In this document: positions 18,861 to 27,606 of the stretch, one piece after another | How the letters are laid out: each line of letters begins with the position of its first letter | Position numbering within the stretch: the first letter of the stretch is position 1 | NCBI GenBank assembly: GCA_018716385.1 | Contig: DVJZ01000044.1 | Coordinates: 1 to 64,000, forward strand | DNA: 64,000 bases | Direction: 5' to 3' | Source of the DNA: Candidatus Enterenecus merdae | GTDB taxonomy: Bacteria; Bacillota; Clostridia; Oscillospirales; Oscillospiraceae | Program-made: the position numbers and the translations under genes | The notes under the pieces: model-generated | Seen by the model: only the letters and a program-made list of their open reading frames with translations | The model's database searches: none | What the model was told of the DNA's origin: nothing

Positions 18861-20090
18861 TCAGCAATCCAGGCGGGCCCGGTGGAACACCTTTTTGCCC
18901 TTTTTGAGCAAAAGCCCCTCGCCAGCAAAGTCCTGCCGGTCCAGCCGGGCATTGGGGTCTGTGAGCTTCTGGTCGTCGATGGACACCCCTCCCTGCTGGA
19001 TCAGACGGCGGGCCTCGCCGTTGGAGGCGGCCAGGCCGCACCGGACCAGCAGGGTGAGCACGCCGATCTGACCATCTATAAAATCGTCGCAACCCAGCTG
19101 GGTGGCAGGCATGTTGGAGCTGTCCCCTCCACCGGAAAATAGGGCCCTGGCGGCGCTTTGGGCCTGCTCGGCCTCCTGCTCGCCATGGACCAGCTTGGTC
19201 AGCTCGTAGGCCAGGATCTCCTTGGCCTGGTTGAGCTGAGCCCCCTGCCAGGTATCCATCTCGTCAATCTGTTCCAGGGGCAGGAAGGTGAGCATGCGCA
19301 CGCACTTCATCACGTCCGCATCCTCCACATTGCGCCAGTACTGATAGAAGTCATAGGGGCTGGTCTTGTTGGGATCCAGCCACACGGCATTGCCCGCGGT
19401 CTTGCCCATCTTATTTCCCTGGGAATCGGTGAGCAGGGCGATGGTCATGGCATGGGCGTCCTGGCCCAGCTTTCGGCGGATCAGCTCGGTACCCCCCAGC
19501 ATGTTGCTCCACTGGTCATTGCCGCCAAACTGCATGTTGCAGCCGTAGTGCTGGAACAGGTAGTAAAAATCGTAGGACTGCATGGGCATATAGTTGAACT
19601 CCAGGAAAGACAATCCCTTTTCCATGCGCTGCTTAAAGCACTCGGCCCGGAGCATGTTGTTCACCGAGAAGCAGGCCCCCACCTCCCGGATGAACTCCAC
19701 ATAGTTCAGCTCCAGCAGCCAGTCGGCGTTGTTCACCATCCGGGCCTTGTCAGGGCCAAACTCGATGAAGCGCTCCATCTGCTTTTGGAAGCAGTCACAG
19801 TTGTGCTGGATGATTTCCCGGGTCATCATCGAGCGCATATCCGTGCGCCCGGAGGGGTCACCGATCATGGCCGTGCCCCCTCCGATGAGGGCGATGGGTT
19901 TATTCCCTGCCATCTGCAGGCGCTTCATCAGGGTCAGGGCCATGAAATGGCCCACATGCAGGCTGTCCGCCGTAGGGTCAAAGCCAATATAGAAGGTGGC
20001 CTTGCCCTGGTCGATCATGGTGCGGATCTCTTCCTCGTCGGTCACCTGGGCGATCAGGCCCCGGGCAACCAGTTCCTCGTACAGCGTCAT
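18861..20090 (-). CDS. tyrS: Tyrosyl-tRNA synthetase
   Basis: This class I aminoacyl-tRNA synthetase charges tRNA-Tyr with tyrosine. The 409-residue product has the nucleotide-binding signature DPTADSLHVGH (HIGH motif) near residue 40 and KMGKT (KMSKS motif) near residue 230. A C-terminal S4-type RNA-binding segment (GLAASNGEARRLIQQGGVSIDD) follows. The track's 454-codon frame begins inside the leader. The ATG at 20090 is preferred because AAAGGAGC precedes it and because family proteins begin there. A tyrosine T-box leader lies directly upstream. Confidence 0.97.
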   Translation of the reverse strand: MTLYEELVARGLIAQVTDEEEIRTMIDQGKATFYIGFDPTADSLHVGHFMALTLMKRLQMAGNKPIALIGGGTAMIGDPSGRTDMRSMMTREIIQHNCDCFQKQMERFIEFGPDKARMVNNADWLLELNYVEFIREVGACFSVNNMLRAECFKQRMEKGLSFLEFNYMPMQSYDFYYLFQHYGCNMQFGGNDQWSNMLGGTELIRRKLGQDAHAMTIALLTDSQGNKMGKTAGNAVWLDPNKTSPYDFYQYWRNVEDADVMKCVRMLTFLPLEQIDEMDTWQGAQLNQAKEILAYELTKLVHGEQEAEQAQSAARALFSGGGDSSNMPATQLGCDDFIDGQIGVLTLLVRCGLAASNGEARRLIQQGGVSIDDQKLTDPNARLDRQDFAGEGLLLKKGKKVFHRARLDC

Positions 20091-20159
20091 TGTGTTAGCT
20101 CCTTTCCCGTTCAAACTTGGCCCCCACATCGGGCTGGCCGCGGGAAGGGGCGCGCCATG

Positions 20160-20425
20160 GGCAAAGAAAAACGCCCCTGTCCCAAAGGACAGAGGGCGAA
20201 CGCTCGCGGTACCACCTCTGTTCACTCCGCCCTCGCGGACGAAGCCTCAGAGAGTCAGAGACTCTGCACGGCTATATCGGGCGCACCCGTCCGCCCCTAC
20301 TCAGCGTTTGCCGTTCAGGGGGCCGCTCCGAGGGGTATTCACAGGTGTGCCTCTCCCCCTTCCACCGGCCGGGGGCTCTCTGTTCAGGCAGGGTCCTGCT
20401 ACTCTTCCTCTTCCACGCATTGTCG
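20160..20425 (-). promoter_or_regulatory. T-box riboswitch leader of tyrS (Tyr specifier)
   Basis: The antiterminator T-box core AGGTGGTACCGCG is at 20205-20217 on the minus strand. It is followed by a terminator hairpin (CGCCCTCTGTCC ... GGACAGGGGCG) and TTTTTCTTT at about 20163-20199. In the upstream stem I region the sequence GTGAATACCCCTCGGAG places UAC, a tyrosine codon, in the expected specifier position. Uncharged tRNA-Tyr should allow readthrough into tyrS. Confidence 0.92.
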
Positions 20426-20427
20426 GC

Positions 20428-20456
20428 ATCATAGCACAGGAGCGATGCAAAGTCAA
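20428..20456 (-). promoter_or_regulatory. Sigma-A-type promoter of the tyrS T-box transcript
   Basis: TTGACT (20451-20456) and TATGAT (20428-20433) are separated by 17 bp on the minus strand, just upstream of the T-box leader. Confidence 0.85.
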
Positions 20457-20618
20457 GCCCTCAAACATACACAGCCCACATCAGCCGGGCGGGCCGCCCT
20501 TTCTATCCCTATTGACACCGCAGGAAACGCCGTATCTGCGCACGTTGTACACACGCTGGATTGATCGGCCGCCGCCTGCCCATCGGAGGGGGCACCGGTA
20601 CTGCGATCCTTGCAAACC

Positions 20619-21407
20619 TTACCCGGGCAGCAGTCCCAGATGACGCAGGGCCTTGCTCACGCCGTCCGCCTCCACGGTATCGGTGACATAGTCCGCCTGA
20701 TCCTTCACCGCCTGGACAGCATTGCCCATGGCCACGCTGGTTCCCGCCAAGGCCAGCATGGACAGATCGTTCCCCCCGTCCCCAAAGGCCACGATCTCCT
20801 CCCGCTTCAGCCCGTAAGCCTCCAGGGTGGCCCGAATCCCCTCCGCCTTGCCCTCCCCAGCGGGGATGATGTCCACTCCCTTGGGGTGCCAGCGGGTATA
20901 GGTGCAGTGGGGCATCACGTCCAGAAAGAGCGCCTCCTCTCCCGCCTCCACCAGGGGAATGAACTGATAGATCTTCCGCTCCAGCATCCACTCCGGGGGG
21001 CGCACCGGGTAGGGTGGGGTGTGCATATAGGAGAAAATCTCCAGCGCCCGCCCGTTGAGCTGGCTGACATAGCTCTCCCCGTCGGAGGCCATCAGGGCAG
21101 CCAGCTCCGGGCGGGCCCGGAGCACCTTGCAGGCTCCCTCCAGGTCGCCCCGGCAGATGGGCCGGTCCAGATAGACCCCCTGGTCGTTGTAGCAGCAGTG
21201 GCCGTTGAGGGTCACATAGGCGTCAAAACGCAGGTCCCGCAGCATCCCGGTACGCGCCAGGTCCTGCCGGGACCGGCCGGTGGCCAGGAATAACAGCAAT
21301 CCTCGATCCCTCAGTGCCAGCAAATCGGCGTGCAGTCGGTCTGTGACCACGCCCAGCTGGAAGGACACCAGGGTACCGTCCACATCAAAAAAGGCCGCTT
21401 TGATCAT
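20619..21407 (-). CDS. HAD-superfamily (Cof-type) phosphatase
   Basis: This 262-residue hydrolase has the HAD nucleophile motif FFDVDGTLV at the N-terminus, motif II in FLATGRSRQDL, and a C-terminal GDGGNDLSMLALAG with the metal-binding aspartates. The large cap domain between them is typical of the Cof/YidA class, which dephosphorylates sugar phosphates, nucleotides and vitamin intermediates. The substrate cannot be told. The start ATG overlaps the recN stop by 4 bp, so it is probably the last gene of the nusB-recN operon. It takes the place held by spoIVB and spo0A in Bacillus. Confidence 0.9.
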   Translation of the reverse strand: MIKAAFFDVDGTLVSFQLGVVTDRLHADLLALRDRGLLLFLATGRSRQDLARTGMLRDLRFDAYVTLNGHCCYNDQGVYLDRPICRGDLEGACKVLRARPELAALMASDGESYVSQLNGRALEIFSYMHTPPYPVRPPEWMLERKIYQFIPLVEAGEEALFLDVMPHCTYTRWHPKGVDIIPAGEGKAEGIRATLEAYGLKREEIVAFGDGGNDLSMLALAGTSVAMGNAVQAVKDQADYVTDTVEADGVSKALRHLGLLPG

Positions 21408-23119
21408 CCCTGCCCCGGTCCTCCCCTCTCCTGGCCCGCCTTATATGCCTCCGCCTGGTCCAGCAGCTCCTGGGCCCCGTCCAGAGCGGTCTGGGTGACC
21501 CGCTCCCCGCTGGTCAGCCGGGCCAGCTCCTGACGGCGCTGAGCCTGCTCCAAGCGCTCCACCGCCGTATAGGTGCGCCCGTCCCGCTCCCCTTTCTCCA
21601 CGCAGAAGTGGACGTCCCCCATAGCGGCGATCTGGGGCAGGTGGGTGACGCACAGCACCTGCTTGGACTGAGCTACCTGGAACAGCTTCCGGGCTACCTT
21701 GTCCGCCGCACGGCCGGACACACCGGTGTCCACCTCGTCAAAGATCAGGGTGGACACCTGCTCGGTCTCGGCCAGCACGTTCTTCAGGGCCAGCATGATC
21801 CGGGCCAGTTCCCCGCCGGAGGCCACCCGCTGGATGGGGCGCAGCTCCTCCCCCAGGTTGGCCGACATGAGAAAGCGCACCTCGTCCACCCCGGTGGCGT
21901 CCATGCCGTCCTGGCCCTGCTTGGGTGCAAAGGCCACCGAAAAGCGCACTTTGGGCATGTCCAGCTGGGTCAACTCCTGGCCGATCCGCTCCTCCAGCCC
22001 CCCGGCCGCTGCCCGACGGGCCTGGGATAAAATCTGGGCAGCCTGCTCCGCCTGGGCCAGAGCCCCGTCCAGCTCCTCTTGAAGCTGCTGCATCCGCTGG
22101 TCGGAGCCCTGGATCTGATCCAGCTGCCGGCGGCAGTCGTCCAGAAAGGCCAGCATCTCCCCCTCGCTGCCCCCGTACTTGCGCTTGAGCCGGTGCAGCT
22201 GGTCCAGCCGCCCTTCCAGCTCGTCCAGCTCCCCGGGCTGGAACTCCATTGACTCCCGCAGTGCCCGCAGGGACTCGGCCACGTCCTCCGCCTCATAGCG
22301 CAGCTCCTGGGTCCGGTCGGCCAGCTGGGCCAGCTCCTGGCTGTGCCGGCCACCCTGGGATAGCTGCTGGGCGGCCTGGTCCAGCAGCGCGGCCGCCCCC
22401 AGGCCGTCCTCCCCGCCGGTGAGGGCGGCCCAGGCCCCGTCCACGGCCAGGGTCAGGCGCTCGGCGTTGCGCAGCAGATCCCGGCGCGCAGCCAGTTCCT
22501 GCTCCTCCCCCTCCCGCAGCTGGGCCCGCTCCAGCTCGTCGATCTGATAGCGCAGCGTGTCCATCCTCCGGGCCTTCTCCCCCTCGTCCATGGCCAGCCG
22601 CTCCAGCTCCCCACGCAGAGCGCGCACCCGCTCATAGCACTGGGCGAAGGCTCCGCGCTGCGCCCCCAGACTCCCAAAGCTGTCCAGGTAGTCCAGGTGA
22701 CAGCCCTCGTCCAGCAGCTGCTGGCCGTCGTGCTGGCCGTGGATGTTCAGCAGCTGGCAGCCCAGCGCCCGCAGCTGGGTGACCAGCACGGGCCGGCCAT
22801 TGACCCGGCACACGTTCTTCCCGTCGGCCTGGATGGAGCGCTCCAGCAGCAGCTCCCCATTCTCGTCCGGGCCCAGCCCCTCCTGCTGGAACCACGCCAA
22901 GTCAGGCAGGTTCTGGAACAGCGCCGACACCTGGGCCGACTTGGCCCCGGTGCGGATCAGGTCCCGGCTGGTGCGCTGCCCGATGATGGCGCCGATGGCG
23001 TCGATCACGATGGACTTGCCCGCGCCGGTCTCGCCGGTGAGCACGTTGAGCCCCTCCCCAAAGGCGATGTCCGCCTGGGAGATCACCGCGATATTCTCAA
23101 TATGCAGCAGGGACAGCAT
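21404..23119 (-). CDS. recN: DNA repair protein RecN
   Basis: RecN is an SMC-like ATPase that acts on DNA ends during double-strand break repair. The 571-residue product begins MLSLLHIENIAVISQADI, with Walker A GETGAGKSIVIDAIG near residue 30. A long Gln/Glu/Leu-rich coiled-coil region covers about residues 160-370. The C-terminal half has a signature motif (RVASGGELARIMLALK) and Walker B with D-loop (LIFDEVDTGVSGRAADKV). It starts 12 bp after argR and overlaps the HAD gene by 4 bp. Length is usual for the family. Confidence 0.97.
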   Translation of the reverse strand: MLSLLHIENIAVISQADIAFGEGLNVLTGETGAGKSIVIDAIGAIIGQRTSRDLIRTGAKSAQVSALFQNLPDLAWFQQEGLGPDENGELLLERSIQADGKNVCRVNGRPVLVTQLRALGCQLLNIHGQHDGQQLLDEGCHLDYLDSFGSLGAQRGAFAQCYERVRALRGELERLAMDEGEKARRMDTLRYQIDELERAQLREGEEQELAARRDLLRNAERLTLAVDGAWAALTGGEDGLGAAALLDQAAQQLSQGGRHSQELAQLADRTQELRYEAEDVAESLRALRESMEFQPGELDELEGRLDQLHRLKRKYGGSEGEMLAFLDDCRRQLDQIQGSDQRMQQLQEELDGALAQAEQAAQILSQARRAAAGGLEERIGQELTQLDMPKVRFSVAFAPKQGQDGMDATGVDEVRFLMSANLGEELRPIQRVASGGELARIMLALKNVLAETEQVSTLIFDEVDTGVSGRAADKVARKLFQVAQSKQVLCVTHLPQIAAMGDVHFCVEKGERDGRTYTAVERLEQAQRRQELARLTSGERVTQTALDGAQELLDQAEAYKAGQERGGPGQG

Positions 23120-23131
23120 GGTTATTCCACC

Positions 23132-23587
23132 TCAATCCAACATAGAACCCATTTCCTTGCACAGTTCAGCCGCCAGCTGGTTGTTGCGCATGATCAGGAT
23201 GACGGTGTCATCCCCCGCCAGCGAACCCACCAGCCCGTCAATCTCCATGCCGTCCAGCGCCGCCCCCGCGGCGGGGGCCAGGCCGGGCATGGTCTTGACC
23301 ACCACGATGTTTTGCGCCATGTCAAAGGAGGTGACCCCCTCCTTGAAGATGTTGCGCAGCCGCCCGGCAAAGTTGGGATGGGCCGGTTTGGCCGCGGCAG
23401 CCGCATATTTGTAGCGCCCCTCCCCGGTGGGCTGCTTGACCAGGTTCAGCTCCTTGATGTCCCGGGAGATGGTCGCCTGGGTCGCCCGGATGCCGCAGGT
23501 GCGCAGACAGTCCAGCATCTGCTCCTGGGTCTCGATATCCATGCGGCCCACCAGGCGCAGGATCTCCGCTTGCCGTTTGGCCTTCAT
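23132..23587 (-). CDS. argR: Arginine repressor ArgR
   Basis: The 151-residue product has an N-terminal winged helix-turn-helix (GIRATQATISRDIKELNLVK) and a C-terminal hexamerisation and arginine-binding domain (GLVGSLAGDDTVILIMRN). It controls arginine synthesis and breakdown genes. The track frame runs 81 codons too far upstream into nadK; ATG 23587 fits the family start and has GGAAGGGCG before it. It lies between nadK and recN, as in many Clostridia. Confidence 0.95.
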   Translation of the reverse strand: MKAKRQAEILRLVGRMDIETQEQMLDCLRTCGIRATQATISRDIKELNLVKQPTGEGRYKYAAAAAKPAHPNFAGRLRNIFKEGVTSFDMAQNIVVVKTMPGLAPAAGAALDGMEIDGLVGSLAGDDTVILIMRNNQLAAELCKEMGSMLD

Positions 23588-23592
23588 GTCAT

Positions 23593-24459
23593 TCACGCCC
23601 TTCCCAGTTTCTGATTGATCCGCTCGTAGAAGCTGCGCCCCGTGAGCTTGACCAGCTTGGTCACCCGATCTGAGCGACGGCATTCCACCCAGTCGCCCGG
23701 ATGGATCCGGAAGACCCTGCCCCCGTCCACCGACAGGTAGGCCGTCCTGCGGCTGCCTGGCGGGACGCGCACGCCCACCACCCGGCCGCTGTCCAGCACG
23801 AAGGGCTTGACGTGCAGCGAGTGGGCGCACACCGGCGTGACGATCACATTGGCTGCGGTTGGCTCTACGATGGGGCCACCAGCCGCCAGCGAGTAGGCGG
23901 TGGAGCCGGTGGGGGTGGCCACGATGACCCCGTCCCCGGAAAAGGCGGAGATGGTGGCCCGGTCCCCGGTCACCTCCAGATCCAGCACCCGGGCCACCGA
24001 GCCCTTGGTGACCACCGCGTCGTTCAGCGCCGTCTCCCGGAAGATCCTGCGTCCCTCCCGGCGCACCACCACGTCCAACATCATCCGCCGCTCCACGTCA
24101 AACTTCCCCCCCGCCAGCCGGGCCAGCAGAGACAGCTCGCCATGCTCCAGCTCCGCCATAAAGCCCACGCTGCCCAGGTTGATGCCCAGCACCGGGACGT
24201 TGTAGGGGTTGGCGTCCCGGGCCGCGTGGAGGATCGTCCCATCCCCACCAAAACACACCAGCACGTCCGCCTGCTTGAGCTCCTGCTTCATCCCCTTCAG
24301 GGTTACGTGGGCCGGAAGCTCCAGGCGGCTGTTGGCCTCCGGCTCAAAGGGCAGGCAGACCGCCGTCTCCATCCCACATCCCTCCAGGATGCGGATGGCG
24401 CTCTGGGCCGCCTTCAGCCCCCTGTCCCGATAGGGGTTTGGGCACAGCACCACTTTCAA
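23593..24459 (-). CDS. nadK: NAD kinase
   Basis: The enzyme phosphorylates NAD to NADP. The 288-residue product has the conserved GGDGTILHAAR motif near residue 71 and the second substrate loop TPTGSTAYSLAAGGPIVEP near residue 177. The start ATG overlaps the tlyA stop by 4 bp. Bacillus has no nadK at this place in the cluster; its insertion between tlyA and argR is common in Clostridia. Confidence 0.96.
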   Translation of the reverse strand: MKVVLCPNPYRDRGLKAAQSAIRILEGCGMETAVCLPFEPEANSRLELPAHVTLKGMKQELKQADVLVCFGGDGTILHAARDANPYNVPVLGINLGSVGFMAELEHGELSLLARLAGGKFDVERRMMLDVVVRREGRRIFRETALNDAVVTKGSVARVLDLEVTGDRATISAFSGDGVIVATPTGSTAYSLAAGGPIVEPTAANVIVTPVCAHSLHVKPFVLDSGRVVGVRVPPGSRRTAYLSVDGGRVFRIHPGDWVECRRSDRVTKLVKLTGRSFYERINQKLGRA

Positions 24460-25262
24460 AGCTCCACCTCCTCCGCTTGCTCGTGGGAGCGCCTGACCAG
24501 ATCGGCCAGGTCCCCGGGGACGGCCGGGCCCGGCCGCGCCTCCAGATAGCCCAGGTACTCCAAGTTCCCCTCCGGCCCCCGGATGGGGGAGACGTCCATA
24601 CCCCGGACGGTGAAGCCCGCCTGAGCGGCGTGTTCCAAAAAGCGCTCCAACACCTCCAGGTGGACCGCCGGGTCCCGCACCACCCCCTTCTTGCCTACCT
24701 TCTCCCGCCCGGCCTCAAACTGGGGTTTGATCAGGGCGGCCACCTGGCCGTCCTCCCCCAGGAGGGGGCGCAGGGCGGGCAGGATGAGCTTGAGGGAGAT
24801 GAAGGACACGTCCACACTGGCAAAGTCCAGCTCCTCCGGGATCTGCTCCCTTGTGAGGTAACGGGCATTGGTGCGCTCCAGGCAGACCACCCGTGGGTCG
24901 CTGCGCAGGGACCAGGCCAGCTGGCCGTACCCCACATCCACGGCGTAGACCCGGGCGACCCCATGCTGGAGCATACAGTCGGTAAACCCCCCAGTGGACG
25001 CGCCAATGTCCGCGGCCACCTTCCCGTCCAGGTGGATGGGAAAGCACTGCATGGCTTTCTCCAGCTTCAGGCCCCCCCGGCTGACGTAGCGCAGCTTGCC
25101 CCGCACCTCCAGGGGGACGTCCTCAGCCAGGGCCATGCCCGGCTTATCCAGCCGGCGGCTGCCGGAGAAGACCGCCCCGGCCATGATGACCGCCTGGGCC
25201 CGCTGCCGGCTGTCCGCCAGCCCCCGTTCCACCAGCAGCACGTCCAGCCGCTTCTTGGGCAT
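24456..25262 (-). CDS. tlyA: TlyA-family rRNA 2'-O-methyltransferase (hemolysin A family)
   Basis: The product (268 residues) has an N-terminal S4 RNA-binding domain (KKRLDVLLVERGLADSRQRAQ) and an FtsJ-like methyltransferase domain with the S-adenosylmethionine motif DIGASTGGFTDCMLQHG near residue 90. It probably 2'-O-methylates cytidine in rRNA. The start lies 119 bp inside the annotated 3' end of dxs. That overlap could reflect a dxs stop codon lost by mutation. It overlaps nadK by 4 bp at its own end. Confidence 0.92.
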   Translation of the reverse strand: MPKKRLDVLLVERGLADSRQRAQAVIMAGAVFSGSRRLDKPGMALAEDVPLEVRGKLRYVSRGGLKLEKAMQCFPIHLDGKVAADIGASTGGFTDCMLQHGVARVYAVDVGYGQLAWSLRSDPRVVCLERTNARYLTREQIPEELDFASVDVSFISLKLILPALRPLLGEDGQVAALIKPQFEAGREKVGKKGVVRDPAVHLEVLERFLEHAAQAGFTVRGMDVSPIRGPEGNLEYLGYLEARPGPAVPGDLADLVRRSHEQAEEVEL

Positions 25263-27096
25263 CCTCCATCACCTCCATCGCCCGCTGGCACAGGCCATGG
25301 GCGTCAATGCCGCACAGGGCCCGCAGCTGAGCCACCGTGCCGTGCTGCACGAACCGGTCGCCCAGGTTGGCCAGCACCGGGCAGCACACCACCCCCCGCA
25401 GGGACAGCTCAGACAGGATCCTGCGCCCCACGCACCCGGCGTCCACGCACTCCTCCGCCACCAGCAGACGCCCATCCGTGCCCGCCAAGCTGTGGACAAT
25501 GGCGTCCAGGTCCAGCGGGACGACGCTGTTGAGCTTGAGCACTTGGGCGGATACCCCCTGCTCCTGGAGCAGATCGGCCGCCCCCAGCGCCTCATTGAGC
25601 ATGGTCCCGTAGGCGATCAGGGTCAGGTCCGTGCCCCGGCGCACCACGCTGGCCCCCTCCGAGCCGCACAGGCCCTGGAAGGCGCCCTCCCCCCCTTTGG
25701 GGTAGCGCACCGCCACCGGACCGGTCAGCTCCAGCAGCGCGTGGCGCAGCATGGCCCGCAGCTCGGCAAAGCTGGCCGGGCACAGCACCCGCAGGCCGGG
25801 CACCGAGCTGAGGTAGGCCACGTCGAACACGCCGTGATGGGTCTCACCGTCCTCCCCCACCAGCCCCGCCCGGTCCACGGCAAAGACCACGTGCAGCCCC
25901 TGGATGGCCACGTCGTGAATGAGCATATCGTAGGCGCGCTGTAGGAAGGTTGAATAGACTGCGAACACCGGCAGGGCCCGCTGCTTGGCCATGCCCGCGG
26001 CCATGGACGCGGCGTGCTCTTCCGCGATACCCACGTCAAAAAAGCGCTTGGGGTACTGCCGGGCAAAGCCGTCCAGCCCCGTCCCCGACTGCATGGCCGC
26101 GGTGATGGCGCACACCTGATCTCGCTCCTGCGCCAGCTGGCACAGGGTCTGGCCAAACACGTCGGAGAAGCTCTGGCCTTTCTGTTTTCCCAGAGCCGCC
26201 CCCTCCTGCCGCTGGAAGGGTCCCACCCCGTGGAAGCGGTCGGGCTCCTCCTCGGCGGGGCGGTAGCCCTTCCCCTTCACCGTCTTGGCATGGAGCAGCA
26301 CCGGGCAGTGCAGCTCCCGGGCATATTGCAGCAACTGAGTCAGCTGGGCCACGTCGTGGCCGTCCACCGGGCCCAGATAGACAAAGCCCATATCCTCAAA
26401 CACGCTGCCGGTGAGCAGCGCGTCCTTCACCAGCTTTTTGGCCCGATGGGTGAAGCGGTACACCGCCCGGCCCACCGGGCCATGGCTGGTCAGGCGGCGG
26501 TAGATCTGCTTCATGCGCAGGTACTGGGGCTTGAGGCGCTGCCGGGCCAGATGGCTGGCCACCCCGCCCACGTTGCGGGTGATGGACATCCCGTTGTCGT
26601 TGAGGATGACGATCAGGGGTTCCCCGCTCTGCCCGGCGTTGGACAGCCCCTCGAAGGACAGCCCCCCCGTCATGGCCCCGTCCCCCATCAGGGTCAGCAC
26701 CTGATAGTCCTCCCCGGCCAGCGTCCTGGCCCGGGCCATGCCCAGGGCCACCGACACCCCGTTGGAGGCGTGGCCGGCGATGAAGGCGTCCGCCCGGTGC
26801 TCCCATGGCTTGGGAAAGCCGGACAGCCCTCCCATCTGCCGCAGGGTGTCCATCCTCCCCGCCCGGCCGGTGAGCAGCTTGTGGGCATAGCACTGGTGGC
26901 CTACGTCGAACACCAGCCGGTCGGTGTTCAGGTCAAACACCCGGTGGATGGCCACCGTCAGCTCCACCACCCCCAAGTTGGAGGCCAGATGGCCGCCGGT
27001 GCGGGAGACGCTGTCCAGGATCCGCTCCCGCAGCTGGGCGCAAAGCTGCCTGGCCTGCTGATCGGTCAGCTGATCCAGCCGCTCTGGCAGTTCCAT
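25144..27096 (-). CDS. dxs: 1-deoxy-D-xylulose-5-phosphate synthase
   Basis: This thiamine-diphosphate enzyme joins pyruvate and glyceraldehyde 3-phosphate, the first step of the MEP isoprenoid pathway. The thiamine-binding motif GDGAMTGGLSFEGLSNAG ... NDNGMSI lies near residues 140-180. Transketolase-like central and C-terminal domains follow (DVGIAEEHAASMAAGMA; VRYPKGGEGAF). ATG 27096 follows GGAGGTGG and is preferred over 27138. The 650-residue product is longer than the usual ~620: after the normal end (about LCQRAMEVMED) a Gly/Ala-rich tail is read out of frame through the start of tlyA. It sits beside ispA. Confidence 0.95.
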   Translation of the reverse strand: MELPERLDQLTDQQARQLCAQLRERILDSVSRTGGHLASNLGVVELTVAIHRVFDLNTDRLVFDVGHQCYAHKLLTGRAGRMDTLRQMGGLSGFPKPWEHRADAFIAGHASNGVSVALGMARARTLAGEDYQVLTLMGDGAMTGGLSFEGLSNAGQSGEPLIVILNDNGMSITRNVGGVASHLARQRLKPQYLRMKQIYRRLTSHGPVGRAVYRFTHRAKKLVKDALLTGSVFEDMGFVYLGPVDGHDVAQLTQLLQYARELHCPVLLHAKTVKGKGYRPAEEEPDRFHGVGPFQRQEGAALGKQKGQSFSDVFGQTLCQLAQERDQVCAITAAMQSGTGLDGFARQYPKRFFDVGIAEEHAASMAAGMAKQRALPVFAVYSTFLQRAYDMLIHDVAIQGLHVVFAVDRAGLVGEDGETHHGVFDVAYLSSVPGLRVLCPASFAELRAMLRHALLELTGPVAVRYPKGGEGAFQGLCGSEGASVVRRGTDLTLIAYGTMLNEALGAADLLQEQGVSAQVLKLNSVVPLDLDAIVHSLAGTDGRLLVAEECVDAGCVGRRILSELSLRGVVCCPVLANLGDRFVQHGTVAQLRALCGIDAHGLCQRAMEVMEDAQEAAGRAAGGTGAGGQPAAGPGGHHGRGGLLRQPPAG

Positions 27097-27148
27097 GTGC
27101 CGTCCACCTCCTTGTCTGTTCCATGTTTCTCCGCTCAAGCGCCTGGAT

Positions 27149-27586
27149 TCAGGCAGTCAGCAGACTGCCCACCGCCCCCACCGCGACGCCCAGCACCGCC
27201 CCCATGGCCACCTGGAAGGGGGTGTGTCCCAGCATCTCCTTGAGCTCACGGTCCGGAAACTCCGGTTTCTCCCCGCTCCAGGCCCGCATCATGCAGTTGA
27301 GCGCCTTGGCCTGCTTGCCCGTCTGCCAGCGCACGTTGCACGCGTCATACATTACAATAAAGGCCAGCACCGCAGCGATGGCAAACAGCGGGTCGTCCAC
27401 CCCCTGGTGAAAACCCACCCCGGTGGCGCAGGCGCACACCATGGCCGAGTGGGAGCTTGGCATCCCGCCCCCGGTGGACAGGTATCGCCAGGCCAGCTTC
27501 CGGCCAGAAGCGGAGGCGATGACCATCTTGATGGCCTGGGCGATGGCCCAGGCGGCCACCGCGTGGATCAGGATGGGTGTGATCAT
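27149..27586 (-). CDS. Divergent PAP2-family membrane protein (DUF212/YuiD type)
   Basis: The 145-residue product has several hydrophobic segments and the family motif GGGMPSSHSAMV near residue 40, with conserved Ser and His. A second charged motif, HTPFQVAMGAVLG, lies near the C-terminus. The family is related to acid phosphatases acting on lipid phosphates, but its substrate is not known. ATG 27586 follows AAAGGGGGA; the longer frame in the ORF track crosses into ispA and is wrong. Its place between ispA and dxs fits a role with isoprenoid or other lipid phosphates; this is inference. Confidence 0.85.
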   Translation of the reverse strand: MITPILIHAVAAWAIAQAIKMVIASASGRKLAWRYLSTGGGMPSSHSAMVCACATGVGFHQGVDDPLFAIAAVLAFIVMYDACNVRWQTGKQAKALNCMMRAWSGEKPEFPDRELKEMLGHTPFQVAMGAVLGVAVGAVGSLLTA

Positions 27587-27606
27587 GGCCGTTCCCCCTT
27601 TCCCGC

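Noticed and set aside
17374-20564. Antisense frames of 394 codons (under the CoA-disulfide-reductase-like gene) and 468 codons (under tyrS)
   Set aside because: Both lie opposite clear genes and show composition typical of antisense frames in GC-rich DNA.
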